DNA of 64,000 nucleotides, taken from positions 167,199,937 to 167,263,936 of the forward strand of contig NC_061114.1 of the NCBI RefSeq assembly GCF_002878395.1, given 5' to 3'. Source of the DNA: Capsicum annuum (taxonomy: Eukaryota; Streptophyta; Magnoliopsida; Solanales; Solanaceae). Positions 43,711 to 55,190 of this stretch are shown piece by piece (position 1 is the first letter of the stretch; every line of letters begins with the position of its first letter). The position numbers and the translations under genes are program-made. Below the pieces are notes generated by a model that saw only the letters and a program-made list of their open reading frames with translations, searched no databases and was not told the DNA's origin.

Positions 43711-46700
43711 TGTAATGCCTCAATTATCTAAACCAGAATGCTACACGGTGATCATGACCTTGAAGGACTACAATCTAACCCATGACTAATATATGTACCT
43801 GTACACTGCATAATATATAATTATAAGTGCGAAAATATAAACTGAAGGCCATAAGGTTCAATACTGAACATAATCTGAGTGATAAAAATGTCTGAATAAA
43901 AAGGTATCATAATATCAAAATAGAACTAAAATACTGAAGTCTGAATATAGTCTATAATCTAGTCTACCTGAAAAATCTGAATAAGAAACTGATGGGACAT
44001 GTCCCTAACTAACTCTAACTAATGAACTACTAAATATGAAGATTGATAAATTATCATGTCCTTGAAGGATGAGGACTCACTTCTAACTCCAACGGCTGAA
44101 ATCTGCAATGCTACTGCTACTTTAAAACTCGTGCCTCTAAACCTATGGCATAAAATAAAACACCATAGCATAAATGTATTAGTACATCTGAATGTACTGA
44201 GTATAGAAGTAATGTAGGCTAAATGCAAAGGGTTTATATGCATGAACAATGCTGACTGATATAAACGTGAGAATATATACATGCATAAGTAACTATAACT
44301 GAACTCATGGTGATACTGACTACTGAGTCGGAATGCTAACAATATAAGTTTACTAATACTGAGATACTGAATAGATGAACGAAAATTTCTGATAGTTTGA
44401 ATTATGAAGAACTGGTCTGGTTGACTGTGTCTAATAGTCTTGAAAGTAAATACTGATAATATAAGCTATGACGACTATCTAATTGATATAACTGTGATGA
44501 TCAGCCTAACCGATATAACTAATACTGAGCGACTGTATCTGACATTCTAAATCTTCTAATAATGAATAAGAGTGACTACGCTTAAGATCAGGCCTGACTA
44601 ACGGGTGATCTCTGGAACTGATATTGAGAATACTCAACTGAATCTGAGACTAAGATCAAGCCTATCTAATGGGTGACCTATGTAAGTACTAATACTGAAT
44701 AACTTTATGTTGGACCAAGCCTATCTAGCGGGTGGTCTATAAATGTATGGAACTATCTGAGTTCCTTACTGAGTTTAATGACCGTATTGGATAGTCCTGA
44801 TTTCTGAGTTCTACTTTGAAGACTAATACTAAAACTATAATTGTGGGAGTTCTTACTTAGCCATCATGCCCCGACTCTGAACTGGTAGGGTCCAACCTGT
44901 AACCCAGCTGGAAGGGTGTCAATACCATGCCATGGGTAAAGACCTCTCTGGTTAAGCCTATTTGATGGGTGACCCTCGTAGGGAGTCAAGCCTAAGGTAG
45001 TATAATAGTCAATCCTCTTTGACGGGTGATAAGCCTTTTTCTGATGGGTGACTCCTACATCCTGCGCAGGCTACGTATTTCTAGAGTTCAAGGATTGCTC
45101 CTAACAACTCTGCCTCTCTGATGAAGAGCCGTCATCCCTGCACTCGCTCGGTACTAGCTCCTACTCCTAACTGAAAGACTCTGAATTGATTCTTAGAACT
45201 TGTACTTGAACTGAACTGAAGCTGTTACTGAGTTTTTTACTTGACTAAGCTGACCGAGTTCACTTGGTTCCATTATCTAACTCAATACTACTGAATCTAT
45301 TATCTGACTGAATAATACTAAGTTCTGAATTAATTTTTTGAATGCTACTGAGATCTGAGCTGAGTACCGAACTAAAGTTAGAATAATAATGATACTTAGA
45401 TTACTGAGATTTCTTAAGTTCTATAACTGTCTGAGAGTTTTGAATTCTATAACTGACTGAGTTCTACTAATCGTAGCATGACTGAGATTATGTTGAGACT
45501 AACTTGGCTCTAGGCACATAGTTATATGTTTTGGGTTCAAGTACCCCCAGGACTCGATGGAAGGAAACTGACACACATGCTACTTCTTGATCATAGGAAT
45601 AATATCAACAATTCATAATACCATAAGTAGGGGATTTCATACTACACATAGTTCTCAACACCTTATACATGAAAGAGAATACATATAACATGGGTATACT
45701 TGTATACCTCAATATTATGGACATTCCATATCACAACAACAACTCATAACAACAACACACATCAATAACATAGAATTCATATGGAAACATAAGGAATAGA
45801 ACATGGACTTGTCATTTAAGGAATATTAAGTCATAAAAATATGGATTCTATCTTTCTTGGAATTTTTTCAAACACCTTACATGCACAACTTTGGGCATAG
45901 GTGTACTTATCAATTTGACAATCTTAATCCATCAAAAATTCATAGGTTTCAACTAACCTACTCACATGCTTGATGAAAAACACATCAAGATAAAACCTTG
46001 AACCCAAACAACAATCATCAACATGAATATAGTCATAACACAAAAAGGAAATCACAATTTATCATTTAAAACATGATTCTTGAGCTCCATGGATGAACAC
46101 TACGCATACCTTAGTGATTGAATCTTGAAAGAGATCTAATGTTTCTTGGAGGTTCTTGAAGAAATATTTAGGCTTGCTTTTGATTTTTTCTTGACTAGGG
46201 TTTAACCCATTTGGGAGAGAATGTTCTTGTTCTTGAGAAGATGATCTTGAGAGAAAACCCTAATCTTGTGGTTGAGAGTGTATGAGAGAATTTTTGAGAT
46301 GTTTAACTGAAGAAAAATAGAAGAAAGTTATGTCCTTTGAGGGTTTTAAGTCGTGCAAAGTAGAGGAAAAATACCAAAATACCCTTACTAAACCACTTCC
46401 CAATTACTGAAAATATAAGGATGACGACATTTGTGATAAGTCATCACACTTGTGATAACTTATCACAAAATATCATCAGTCAGTTTTTCAGGATGACATA
46501 CTGGAGAAAAATAGGCATAACTCTTTTCTTCGATATCAAATTTTAGTGAAATTGGTATCGTTGGAAAGATAATTCAAAGATACTTTATTTGATATATATT
46601 AGGTCCTATAATTCTATATATAAAAGGAATTATGGTTGATTGAATTTGACCTAAGTTTTGATGCTCACTAAAACTTGAACAATAGGAAAGCTTTCAACTT

Positions 46701-46864
46701 GTCCTTGAGTTAGGGGACCTCTATGATCTAAATTCATGATAAAATAGATTTCCATACTACATAATTGATTAACACGCTAAATTTACATAGGATTTGAGGC
46801 TTTTGGAACATCTACGCATATGAATGATTGATTTTTATTCTAGTCCAAAATATGGGGTGTTACA
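43711..46864 (-). repeat. 3' LTR of element H
   Basis: In plus orientation it begins TGTAATGCCTCAATTATC and ends ATGGGGTGTTACA. On the sense strand it contains one unit of the TGTGATAAGTCATCACA-type palindrome (46430-46490), an AAGGGTATTTTGG block (rc, near 46380), the leader, and at least five GGTCACCCATCAGATAGGCT-like words (about 44600-45060). Confidence 0.88.
46430..46490. repeat. Palindrome unit in 3' LTR of H
   Basis: TGTGATAAGTCATCACA followed by GTGATAACTTATCAC, the second a perfect 7+1+7 palindrome. It is the single-copy counterpart of the three-unit array at 50860-51085. Confidence 0.7.
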
Positions 46865-47735
46865 TTATCTCCCCCTTATAATCATTCATCCTCGAATGTC
46901 GATTGAAAAGTTACGAGTACTAATCAACTAAACTTACTTAAGAGAGATGAATATCTAAAACATAACTATATGACGAAAAGTACTGACACACTGAATTTTC
47001 CACTAGAGTATGCATGCATAGCTGATGCATAGAATACCCGAATGAGACTATTGATAAGCTGAATCCTCATGACAGACATACATATTTGATGCATGGATAC
47101 TTGACTGAGTTGTTCTCTTGAACGTATGACTAAATACACTGATAAGCTAAACTTTCTCTACTGAACATGCATATCTAATGAATGGTGGTCTGACTGAACT
47201 TACTCTTAAAAGCATGACTGACTGTGTAATGATAACTGATGCTAACTTGTAATAGGAATCTATGCATGAAATTGAATGGGTTTATAGAATTGATAACTTT
47301 AGGGAGTTAAACAGCATCTCCCCTTTGGGGCACTATGTCCCTCTAAAAACACTTACATCAATGGAATACTTGAGGACTACTGATGCGATGCACAAGGCAT
47401 CTATGAATTTGATCATATCTAAAAATTTGAGAGCTAAAGATAATACATGATGCATGAACTGAGTTATAATCGCAACTACTAAGTTACTCTGTCTTACCTT
47501 ACTAAGATTTTTGATAGTATGACTAGATGGAAAGATGTGAAAACAAACTATACGAATCTGATTATCTGACTGCTAAACTGAACTGCTGACTTTATTGACT
47601 AACTCATGCTGAGAACTTAAGCTTAACTGAAGCACTTCTTCAGCATTCTTTCAACTAAACCTTCTACCTTAGCATCAAGTCATCATCATAAGTCTGCTAA
47701 CACTTCACTAAACTCCTAACTAAACTAGAATCATT

Positions 47736-48059
47736 CTACTCTAGGGTCTGTGGTACGATAATGTACCTAAAAGATAACTTATCCTGAAAGACTACACCTG
47801 AAAGTATAAAGCTCACTGCTGATACTATCCCAAAACTTTTTGCGGGGACTTCCAGATAAAGCTCTATCTGTAGGACTTTGGGCTTCACTACTTCTGCTAC
47901 CTTAAGAGAAAGGTAAAGATGACATGAACAGAACATGAAGAGAATCCACATAAGTTTCTTAGAGAACCTTTCTATAGCACGATACGAGACATGAAAGAAG
48001 GGAAACTGTTCCTTAAACATCTTATAACCTCTGACACATAAATGTGGTGCGCAACACAC
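47736..48059 (-). other. Open frame shared between H and D leaders
   Basis: A 107-codon frame beginning MCCAPHLCVRGYKMFKEQFP. The first third is similar at both DNA and peptide level to the short frame in element D, so the module is older than either insertion. The conservation may reflect a packaging or leader RNA rather than a protein; base changes do not obviously favour third positions. I do not recognise a protein family. Confidence 0.35.
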
Positions 48060-48120
48060 CCATGTACAAGACTCTACTAGATTAGGCTTTCAGACTTCCT
48101 AGGATACTATTGAACCTTAG

Positions 48121-48132
48121 GCTCTGATATCA
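48121..48132 (-). promoter_or_regulatory. tRNA-iMet primer-binding site of element H
   Basis: The minus strand reads TGATATCAGAGC, one change from TGGTATCAGAGC, 4 bp from the LTR. Confidence 0.8.
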
Positions 48133-48136
48133 TATT

Positions 48137-51100
48137 TGTAACACCCTGATTATCTGAATCAAAATTCTACACGGTGCTCATGACCCCGAAGGACCACAAG
48201 CTAACCTATGAATGATATCTGTACCTGTACACTGCATAATATATAAATATAAATGCGGAAACATGAACTAAAGGCCATAAGGTTCAATACTGAACATAAT
48301 TTGAGCAATAAAAATGTCTGAATAAAGAGGTATCATAATACCAAAATTGAACTAAAATACTGAAGTCTGAATCTAGTCTGTAATCTAGTCTGCGTCTAGT
48401 CTGAAAGCTTCTACTATCTGAATAATCTAAATGAGGAGCTGATGGGATATGTCCCCAACTAACTCCAACTAATGAACTAATCAATGAGAAGATAGAGAAA
48501 TAATCATGTCCTCAAAGGATGAGGACTCATTTCTAACTCTGACTACTTAAGTCTATAATGCTACTGCTGCTCTGAAACTCGTTCCTCTAAACCTATGGCT
48601 TAAAATAAAACACGATAGCATGAATGCATTAGTACGTTTGAATGTACGGAGTATACGAGTGAGGTAGGCTAAATACAAAGGATTTATAGGTATAAACAAT
48701 GCTGACTGATATGAACGCAAGAATACATACATGCATAAGTAACTATTACTGAACTCATAGTGATACTAACTACTGTGTCAGAATGCTAACAACATGAGTT
48801 TACTGATACTAAGATACTGAATAAATGAATGACTATTTCTGACATTTCAAATTATGAAAAACTGGTCTGATTGGCTATGTCTAACAGTCCTAAAACTGAA
48901 TACTAATAACATAAGCTATGACAACTGATCTAACTGATATAACTGAGATGATGGGTCTAAATGATATAATTAATACTGAGTGACTGTATCTGTCAGTTTA
49001 AATCTTCTAATAATGATTAAGAGTGACTAAGATTGAGATCAGGTCTAACTAACAGGTGATCTCTGGAACTGATATCGATAATACTCAACTGAATTTGAGA
49101 CTGAGATCAAGCCTATCTGAGGGTGACCTCTGTAAGTACTGATACTGGATAACTTTATGTTAGACCAAGCCTATCTAGTAGGAGGTTTATGAATCTGTGG
49201 AACTATCTGAGTTATTTACTGAGATTAATGACTGTATCTGACAGTCCTAATTTTTGAGTTCTACTCTGAAGACTGATACTAAAACTGTAACTGTGGGAGT
49301 TCTCACTTAACTAACATGCCCCAAATCTGAACTGGTGGGGTCCAACCTGTAACCCCAACTGGAAGGTTATCAATACTGTGCCACGGGTAAAGACCTCTCT
49401 GGTCAAGCCTATCTGATGGGTGACCCTCATAGGAAGTCAACCCTAAGGCAGTATAATAGTAAAGCCTATCTGACGGGTGATAAACCTTTTTCTGATGGGT
49501 GACTCCTACTTCCTATGCTGGCTATGCAGTTCTAGAGTTCAGGGATTGCTCCTAACAACTCTGCCTTACTGATGGGGAGTTGCCATCCCTGCACTCACTC
49601 GGTTCTATCTCCTACTCCCAACTGAAAGACTTTGAACTGATTCTTAGAACTTGTACTTGAACTGAACTGAAGCTGTTACTGAGTTTCTCACTTGACTGAG
49701 CTGACTGCGTTCATTTGGTTCCATTATCTGATGAAATACTACTGAATCTATTATCTGACTGAATGATACTAAGTTCTGAATTAATTTCTTAAATGCAACT
49801 GAGATCTGAGTTGAGTACTGAACTGAAGCTGGAATGATAATGATACTTAGATTACTGAGATTTCTTATGTTCTATAACTATCTAGGAGTTCTGAATTCTA
49901 TAACTGACTGAGTTCTACTGATCAATGAACGATTGAGATTATCTTGAGACTGACTCAACTCTAGGCACACAGTTATATTTTTCGGGTACAAGTACCCCCA
50001 GAATTCGATGGAAGGAAACTGATACACATGATACTTCTTGATCATAGGAATAACATCCACAATTCGTATTACCATAAGTAGGGGATTTCATACTACATAT
50101 AGTTCTTAACACCTTATACATGAAAGGGAATACATATAACATAGGTATACTTGCATACCTCAATATCATGGACATTCCATATCACAACAACACCTCATAA
50201 CAAGAACACACATCAATAACATGGAATTCATGTGGAAACACAAAGAATAGAAAATGGACTTGTCATTTAAGAACTATTAAGTCATAAAAACATGGATTCT
50301 ATCATTCTTGACATTTTATCAAACACATTACACGCACAACTTTGGGCATAGGTTTACTTATCAATTTGACAATCTTAATCCTTCCAAAATTCATGGGTTT
50401 CAACTAACCTACTCACATACATCATGAAAAACACATCAAGATACAACCTTGAATCCAAACAACAATCATCAACTAGAATATAGTCATAACACAACAAGGA
50501 AATCACAATTTATAATTTAAAACATGATTCTTGAGCTCCATGGATGAAAGTGATCCATGGATGAACACTATGCATGCCATAGTAATTGAATCTTGAAAGA
50601 GACTTGCTCTTGATTTTTTCTTGACTAGGGTTTAACCTCTTTGGGAGAGAATATTCTTGTTCTTGAGGAGATAATCTTGAGAGGAAACCCTAATCTTGTG
50701 GTTGAGAGTGTATGAGAGAATTTTTGAGATGTTTAACTGAAGAAAAATAGGAGAAAGTTACATCCCTTGAGGGTTTTAAGTAGTGAGAAGTGGAGGAAAA
50801 AGACCAAAATACCCTTACTAAACCACTTCCCAATTGCTAAAAATCTAAGGTTGACAACATTTGTGATAAGCCATCAGACTTGTGATAAGTAGTCACAAAT
50901 ATCATCACTGGGGGCTGGAATTAATGGATTTCTGTCTAAGGCTGATGACATTTGTGATAAGTCATCACACTTGTGATAACTTATCATAAAATTTCATCAC
51001 TGGGGGTGGATTTCTTCCTAAGGCTGACGATATTTATGATAAGTCGTCACACTTGTGATAACATATCACAAAATATCGTTAGTGTGTTTTCTAGGCTGAC

Positions 51101-51467
51101 ATGTTGGAGTAAAATAGGCATAAATCTTTACTCCGATATTGAATTTGGGAAAAATTGGTATAGTTGGAAAGCTAATTCAAATATATTTCATTTGATATAT
51201 AGTAGGACCTCTAATTCAACATATACAAGGAATTATGGTCGATTGAAGTTGACCTAAGTTTTGATGCTCACTAAAACTTGAATGATAGGAAAGCTTTCAA
51301 CTTGTCCTTGAGTTAGGGGACCTCTATGATCTAAATTCATGCTCAAATAGATTTCCACACTACATAATTTATTAACACACTAAGTTTACATAGGATTTGA
51401 TGCTTTTGGAACATCTACACATATGAATGACGGATTTTCATTCTAGTCTAAAATATGGGGTGTTACA
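48137..51467 (-). repeat. 5' LTR of element H
   Basis: Co-linear with 43711-46864. It is about 180 bp longer, in part because the palindrome array has three units instead of one (50860-51085), and it has a small ATGGATGAA duplication near 50545. It starts TGTAACACCCCATATT on the minus strand. Confidence 0.88.
50860..51085. repeat. Three-unit palindrome array in 5' LTR of H
   Basis: Units of roughly 70-100 bp contain TTTGTGATAAG(T/C)C(A/G)TCA(C/G)ACTTGTGATAA...ATCA..G. The second unit is followed by CACTGGGGGTGGATT, and the first by a closely similar CACTGGGGGCTGGA. Confidence 0.75.
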
Positions 51468-51472
51468 TGAAC

Positions 51473-51965
51473 CCTTTGCATTTAGCCTAACTCACATGCA
51501 TACCAGTACATTCAATCATACTGACGCATTTACGCTATGGTGTTTTATACCATAGGTTCAGACGCACGAGTTCCAGAACATCAGTAGCTGTCAGAGTTAG
51601 CAGTGAGTTCTCATTCTTCGAAGACATGATCATTAATTTATTATTTCAGTAGTTGGAGTTAGTTGGGGACATTTCCTATTAACTTCTTATTCAGACAGTT
51701 CTGTCAGTTAATGGTTTTTTTAGACTTTAGAATGTTCAGACAACTTATTTCAGTTGTTTTGGTATTTCATACCCCACCTAGATGTTATACTTTATCAGAT
51801 ACTATGTCTAGTATTGAACCTTATGGCCTTTCAGCCTTTATTTCCACATTATATATAGTATGTTATGTAGTGTATAGGTACAAATATTACTCATGGGTTA
51901 GCTTGTGGTCCTTTAGGGTCATGAGCATCGTGTAGCATTCCGGGTACCAGATTTGCAGCGTTACA
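51473..51965 (+). repeat. 5' LTR of element G, second part
   Basis: It resumes after element H with CCTTTGCATTTAGCC and ends ATTTGCAGCGTTACA. It aligns with 58391-58869 of the 3' LTR. Confidence 0.88.
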
Positions 51966-51969
51966 AACT

Positions 51970-51981
51970 TGGTATCAGAGA
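51970..51981 (+). promoter_or_regulatory. tRNA-iMet primer-binding site of element G
   Basis: TGGTATCAGAGA, 4 bp after the LTR end; 11 of 12 bases of the initiator-Met consensus. Confidence 0.88.
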
Positions 51982-52188
51982 CTAAGGTTCAATAGAGTTC
52001 TAGGAATTCTGAAAGCTGCATCTAGTAGAGTCTTGTACATGGGTGTGTTGTGTGCCACATTTATGTGTAGGAGGCTATAAGATGTTTTAGGAATAGTTTC
52101 CTTTCTTTTAGTATTTATGTCATGCCAGTTAGAATAATGTCAAGCTAATCTCTCAGTCTAATCTGTTTCTTCCTTTATTCTACGGAAT

Positions 52189-53340
52189 ATGCCTCCTAAA
52201 AGAAGAAACGGGAATCAGTCAGCCCCTCAACCTGAAGAACCTTTAGGCAAACATGTTTCTCATGCAGAGTTCAACGCTACATTCACTACTCTTCCTCAGT
52301 CAGTTGCTGCTCAGAATGAATGACCAACTATCATTCCAGCCAACCCAGTGGCCAATTCAGCTGTAGCCAAGATTCAGGATTTCACCCAAATGAATCCTCC
52401 ATCCTTTCTTCAGTCTAAGACAAATAAGGACCCTCAGGAATTTATCGATTAGGTTCAGAAGATTACTGACATTATAGGGGTGTTAACTACTAAGAGTGCT
52501 GAGCTAGCTACATATTAGTTGCAGGATGTTGCTCACACTTAGTACAAATAGTGGAAGTTAGAGAGGTCAGTTGATGTAGGGTCCATAGAGTGGGAGGAGT
52601 TTGACAATGTATTCTTAAATAGATTCTTTCCCCTAGAGTTGAGAGAAGCTAAGGTGTTAGAATTTATCAACCTCAGGCTAACCAGCAAGAAAGTGAAAGA
52701 ATATTATCTTAAGTTTACTCAATTAGCCAAATATGATCCTTATATGGTTGCAGATAGTAGGGCCAAGATAAGTAAGTTTGTTTCTGGGGTGAATGATAGA
52801 GTGGTTAATAAGTGCAGATCTACAATATTGAATAGTGACATAACTTTAGCCAGGCTCATGACTAATGCTCAACATATAGAAGAGTAGAAGATTAAGATGA
52901 GGGAGAAGCAAAATAAGAGAGCAAAAACAGGTCGTTTTAACTTTGCTCAACCCAAATCAGGAGGAGTAAATCGTTCTCAGTTTCTTCCGAATTCATTAGT
53001 TCCAACTAATACTTCAGCAGTGCTCCAGCTCCTAAGTTCAGGGATGGTAATAGAGATAAGGCACTAGGCTCTAAGTCTCAAGGCTGTGTCAGAAATGCCC
53101 GAACTAATCCCCTTTGTTAGACTTATGGTAAGAACCATAAGGGTGCTTGTAGAGCTGGTAGCGATATCTATTTTGGATATGGTAAGCCAGGCTACTAAGT
53201 TAGAGATTGTCCCCAGTCAGGCTATTAGGGTCAGCAGAACTATTCCTCAACTCAGTTCAGTCACCCTAATCAGCAGGGTGCCACTTCCAGTGCTACTAGT
53301 GAGCAACGTCCATATCAACTTTATGCTCTCCAGTCTAGGC
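52189..53340 (+). pseudogene. gag of element G
   Basis: It starts at ATG 52189 with MPPKRRNGNQSAPQPEEPLG. The first stop is after about 44 codons (QNE-stop, a CGA-to-TGA type change), and others follow. An open stretch at 52639-52887 holds the retrotransposon-gag core (REAKVLEFINLRLTSKKVKE, LKFTQLAKYDPYMVADSRAK). After a frameshift, the region NPLC.TYGKNHKGACRAGSD and YFGYGKPGY.VRDCPQSG (about 53108-53220) is the zinc knuckle. Two of its cysteines and its histidine are now tyrosine (the ligand pattern CFGCGKPGH has become YFGYGKPGY), so it could not bind zinc. The protein would form the particle and package RNA. Confidence 0.87.
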
Positions 53341-53950
53341 AAGATCAGGAAAATTCTCCTGATGTGGTTACTGGTATGTTATAGATCTTTCATGTGCATA
53401 TTTACGCTTTGCTAGATCCAGGAGCTTCTTTGTCTTTTGTTACTCCCTATATAGTAGGCGATTTTGGAACTAGTCTCAAAATTCTAGCAGTTTTCAGTCT
53501 CTACCCCAATGGGTAAAACCATCATAGCCCGGTGGGTATAAGAAATTGCCCGATTATGATATTTCAGAAAGTCACTTCAGCAGATTTAGTAAAATTAGAG
53601 ATGACTGATTTTGATGTCATTATCAACATGGATTGTCTTTATTCCTACTATGCAACAGTCGACTATAGAAATGGAATAGTTCAGTTTTAGTTTCTGAATA
53701 AACCTGTCGTAGAGTGGAGAGGTAGTACTTCAGTTTTCAGAGGTTAGTTTATTTCCTACCTTTGTGCTAGGAAAATGATATCTAAATGATGTGTCTATCA
53801 TCTTATTCGAGTTAAGGACACTAGTTTTGAAACTCCCAATCTCGAATCAGTCCCAATCATGAATTAATATTTAGATATCCTTCCCAAAGATCTTCCAGGA
53901 ATTCCTCTTAAAAGGGAAATAGACTTTGGCATTGATCTTCTTCTAGATAC
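53341..53950 (+). pseudogene. Aspartic protease and linker of element G
   Basis: Frame continues from the knuckle: YALLDPGASLSFVTPYIVGD (about 53404-53463), with the DPGA form of the active site common in Tekay-type elements. Then MTDFDVIINMDCLYSYYATV (about 53600-53660), which is the flap-to-linker part, and the pre-RT block [20 protein letters not shown] (about 53870-53930). Several stops interrupt it. It would process the polyprotein. Confidence 0.8.
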
Positions 53951-54590
53951 TCAGCCTATATCTATTCCGCCATAACTAATGGCACCAGCAGAATTTAGAG
54001 AATTTAAAGAACAGTTGAAGGATCTCTTTGATAAGGGGTTTATTAGGACCAGTGTGTCCCTGTGGGGTGCACCAGTCTTATTTGTGCGCAAGAAAGATGG
54101 TTCTTTCAGAATGTGCATAGATTACCATCAGCTTAATAAATTTATAGTCAATAATAAGTATCCTCTTCCCAGAAATAATGATCAACTTCAAGGTGCCAGC
54201 TATTTCTCTAAGATAGACCTTAGATCCGACTACCATCAGCTCAGAGTCAGAGAATGTGATATTCTGAAAATAGCCTTTCATACTTGGTATGGTCATTTCA
54301 AATTATTAGTCATGTCCTTTGGTCTTACTAATTCCCCAGTAGATTTTATGGACTTGATGAACCGTGTGTTTAAGCAGTACTTGGACATATTTGTCATAGT
54401 TTTCATTGATGATATCCTTGTCTATTCTCGTAGTGAGCGTGATAATGCAAACCATCTCAGAATTGTACTACACACCCTCAAAGATCATCAGCTATTTGTC
54501 AAATTTAGTAAGTATGAGTTTTGGCTAAGGTCAGTAGCGTTCCTTGGCCATATCATTTCGGATGATGGCATTAGAGTAAATCCTTAAAAG
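53951..54590 (+). pseudogene. Reverse transcriptase of element G
   Basis: A 202-codon uninterrupted piece from 53979 includes [57 protein letters not shown] (usual G is S), and the catalytic [11 protein letters not shown] (about 54400-54432). It ends with [13 protein letters not shown]. The next codon is a stop of CAA-to-TAA type. It copies the element RNA to DNA. This is the best-preserved coding stretch of the window. Confidence 0.92.
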
Positions 54591-55190
54591 ACTGAAGAAG
54601 TAAGAAACTAGCCTCGCCCTATCTCTCCATTAGATATCAAGAGTTTCTTAGGTTTGGCTGGCTATTACAGATGGTTTGTTGAGGGATTTTCTTCTATTCC
54701 ATCCCCTATGTCCATATTGACTCAGAAGAAAGTCAAGTTTCAATGGCCAAATCCTTAAAAGAAGAGTTTCCAGGAGTTGAAGACTCGACTCAACTCAGCT
54801 CCAGTCTTAGCTCTTCCAGATGGACCAAATGGGTTCATAGTTTATTATGATGTATCTAGATTAGGTTTGGGTTGTGTCCTCATGAAGCAAGGTAAGGTCA
54901 TAGCCTACGCCTCCAGGCAACTTAAAGCTTATGAGATGAATTATCCCATTTATGATCTTGAGTTAGAAGCCGTAGTATTTGCCTTAAAGATTTGGAGGCA
55001 TTATCTATACAGTGTTCATGTAGATGTGTTCACAGATCATAAGATCCTTCAGTATGTCTTTTCTCAGAAAGATCTCAATATTTGCCATAGAAGGTCGTTA
55101 GAGCTTTTGAAAGATTACGACATGAGTGTCCTTTATCATCTGGGCAAGACCAACATAGTGGCCGATGCTCTCAGTAGACTATCTGGGTAG
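54591..55190 (+). pseudogene. RNase H of element G
   Basis: After stops at 54588, 54609 and 54756, the connection SFLGLAGYYRWFVEGFSSIP and an open stretch 54777-55190 follow. The stretch contains [20 protein letters not shown] (first catalytic Asp), [20 protein letters not shown] (Glu) and [20 protein letters not shown] (Asp), and ends [11 protein letters not shown] with a small frameshift. It degrades the RNA strand of the hybrid. Confidence 0.88.

Larger units (their letters stand above)
46865..48136 (-). other. Non-coding internal region of element H
   Basis: The polypurine tract (minus: AAGGGGGAGATAATG) adjoins 46864 and the primer site (minus: TGATATCAGAGC, 48121-48132) adjoins the right LTR. 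After the primer site comes the family leader, then a 107-codon frame (48059-47736). Its segment FPFFHVSYRAIERFSKKLM resembles FPFFYVSDHLVEMFSEELM in element D at 16647. I see no capsid, protease, RT or integrase motif. Confidence 0.7.
43711..51467 (-). mobile_element. Element H: LARD-type Tekay relative, inserted in LTR of G
   Basis: Bounded by TGTAATGCC (43711) and GGTGTTACA (51467), with a perfect 5-bp duplication TGAAC. LTRs of about 3.15 kb (43711-46864) and 3.33 kb (48137-51467) flank only 1.27 kb. Orientation is minus: the primer site is beside the right LTR and the polypurine tract beside the left. No gag or pol is present, so it would need proteins in trans. The LTRs differ at many bases and by a repeat expansion. 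Confidence 0.92.

Noticed and set aside
44019..44342. A 107-codon minus-strand frame with cysteines and hydrophobic runs
   Set aside because: It lies wholly within the 3' LTR of element H, and the corresponding LTR region of other copies is not open.
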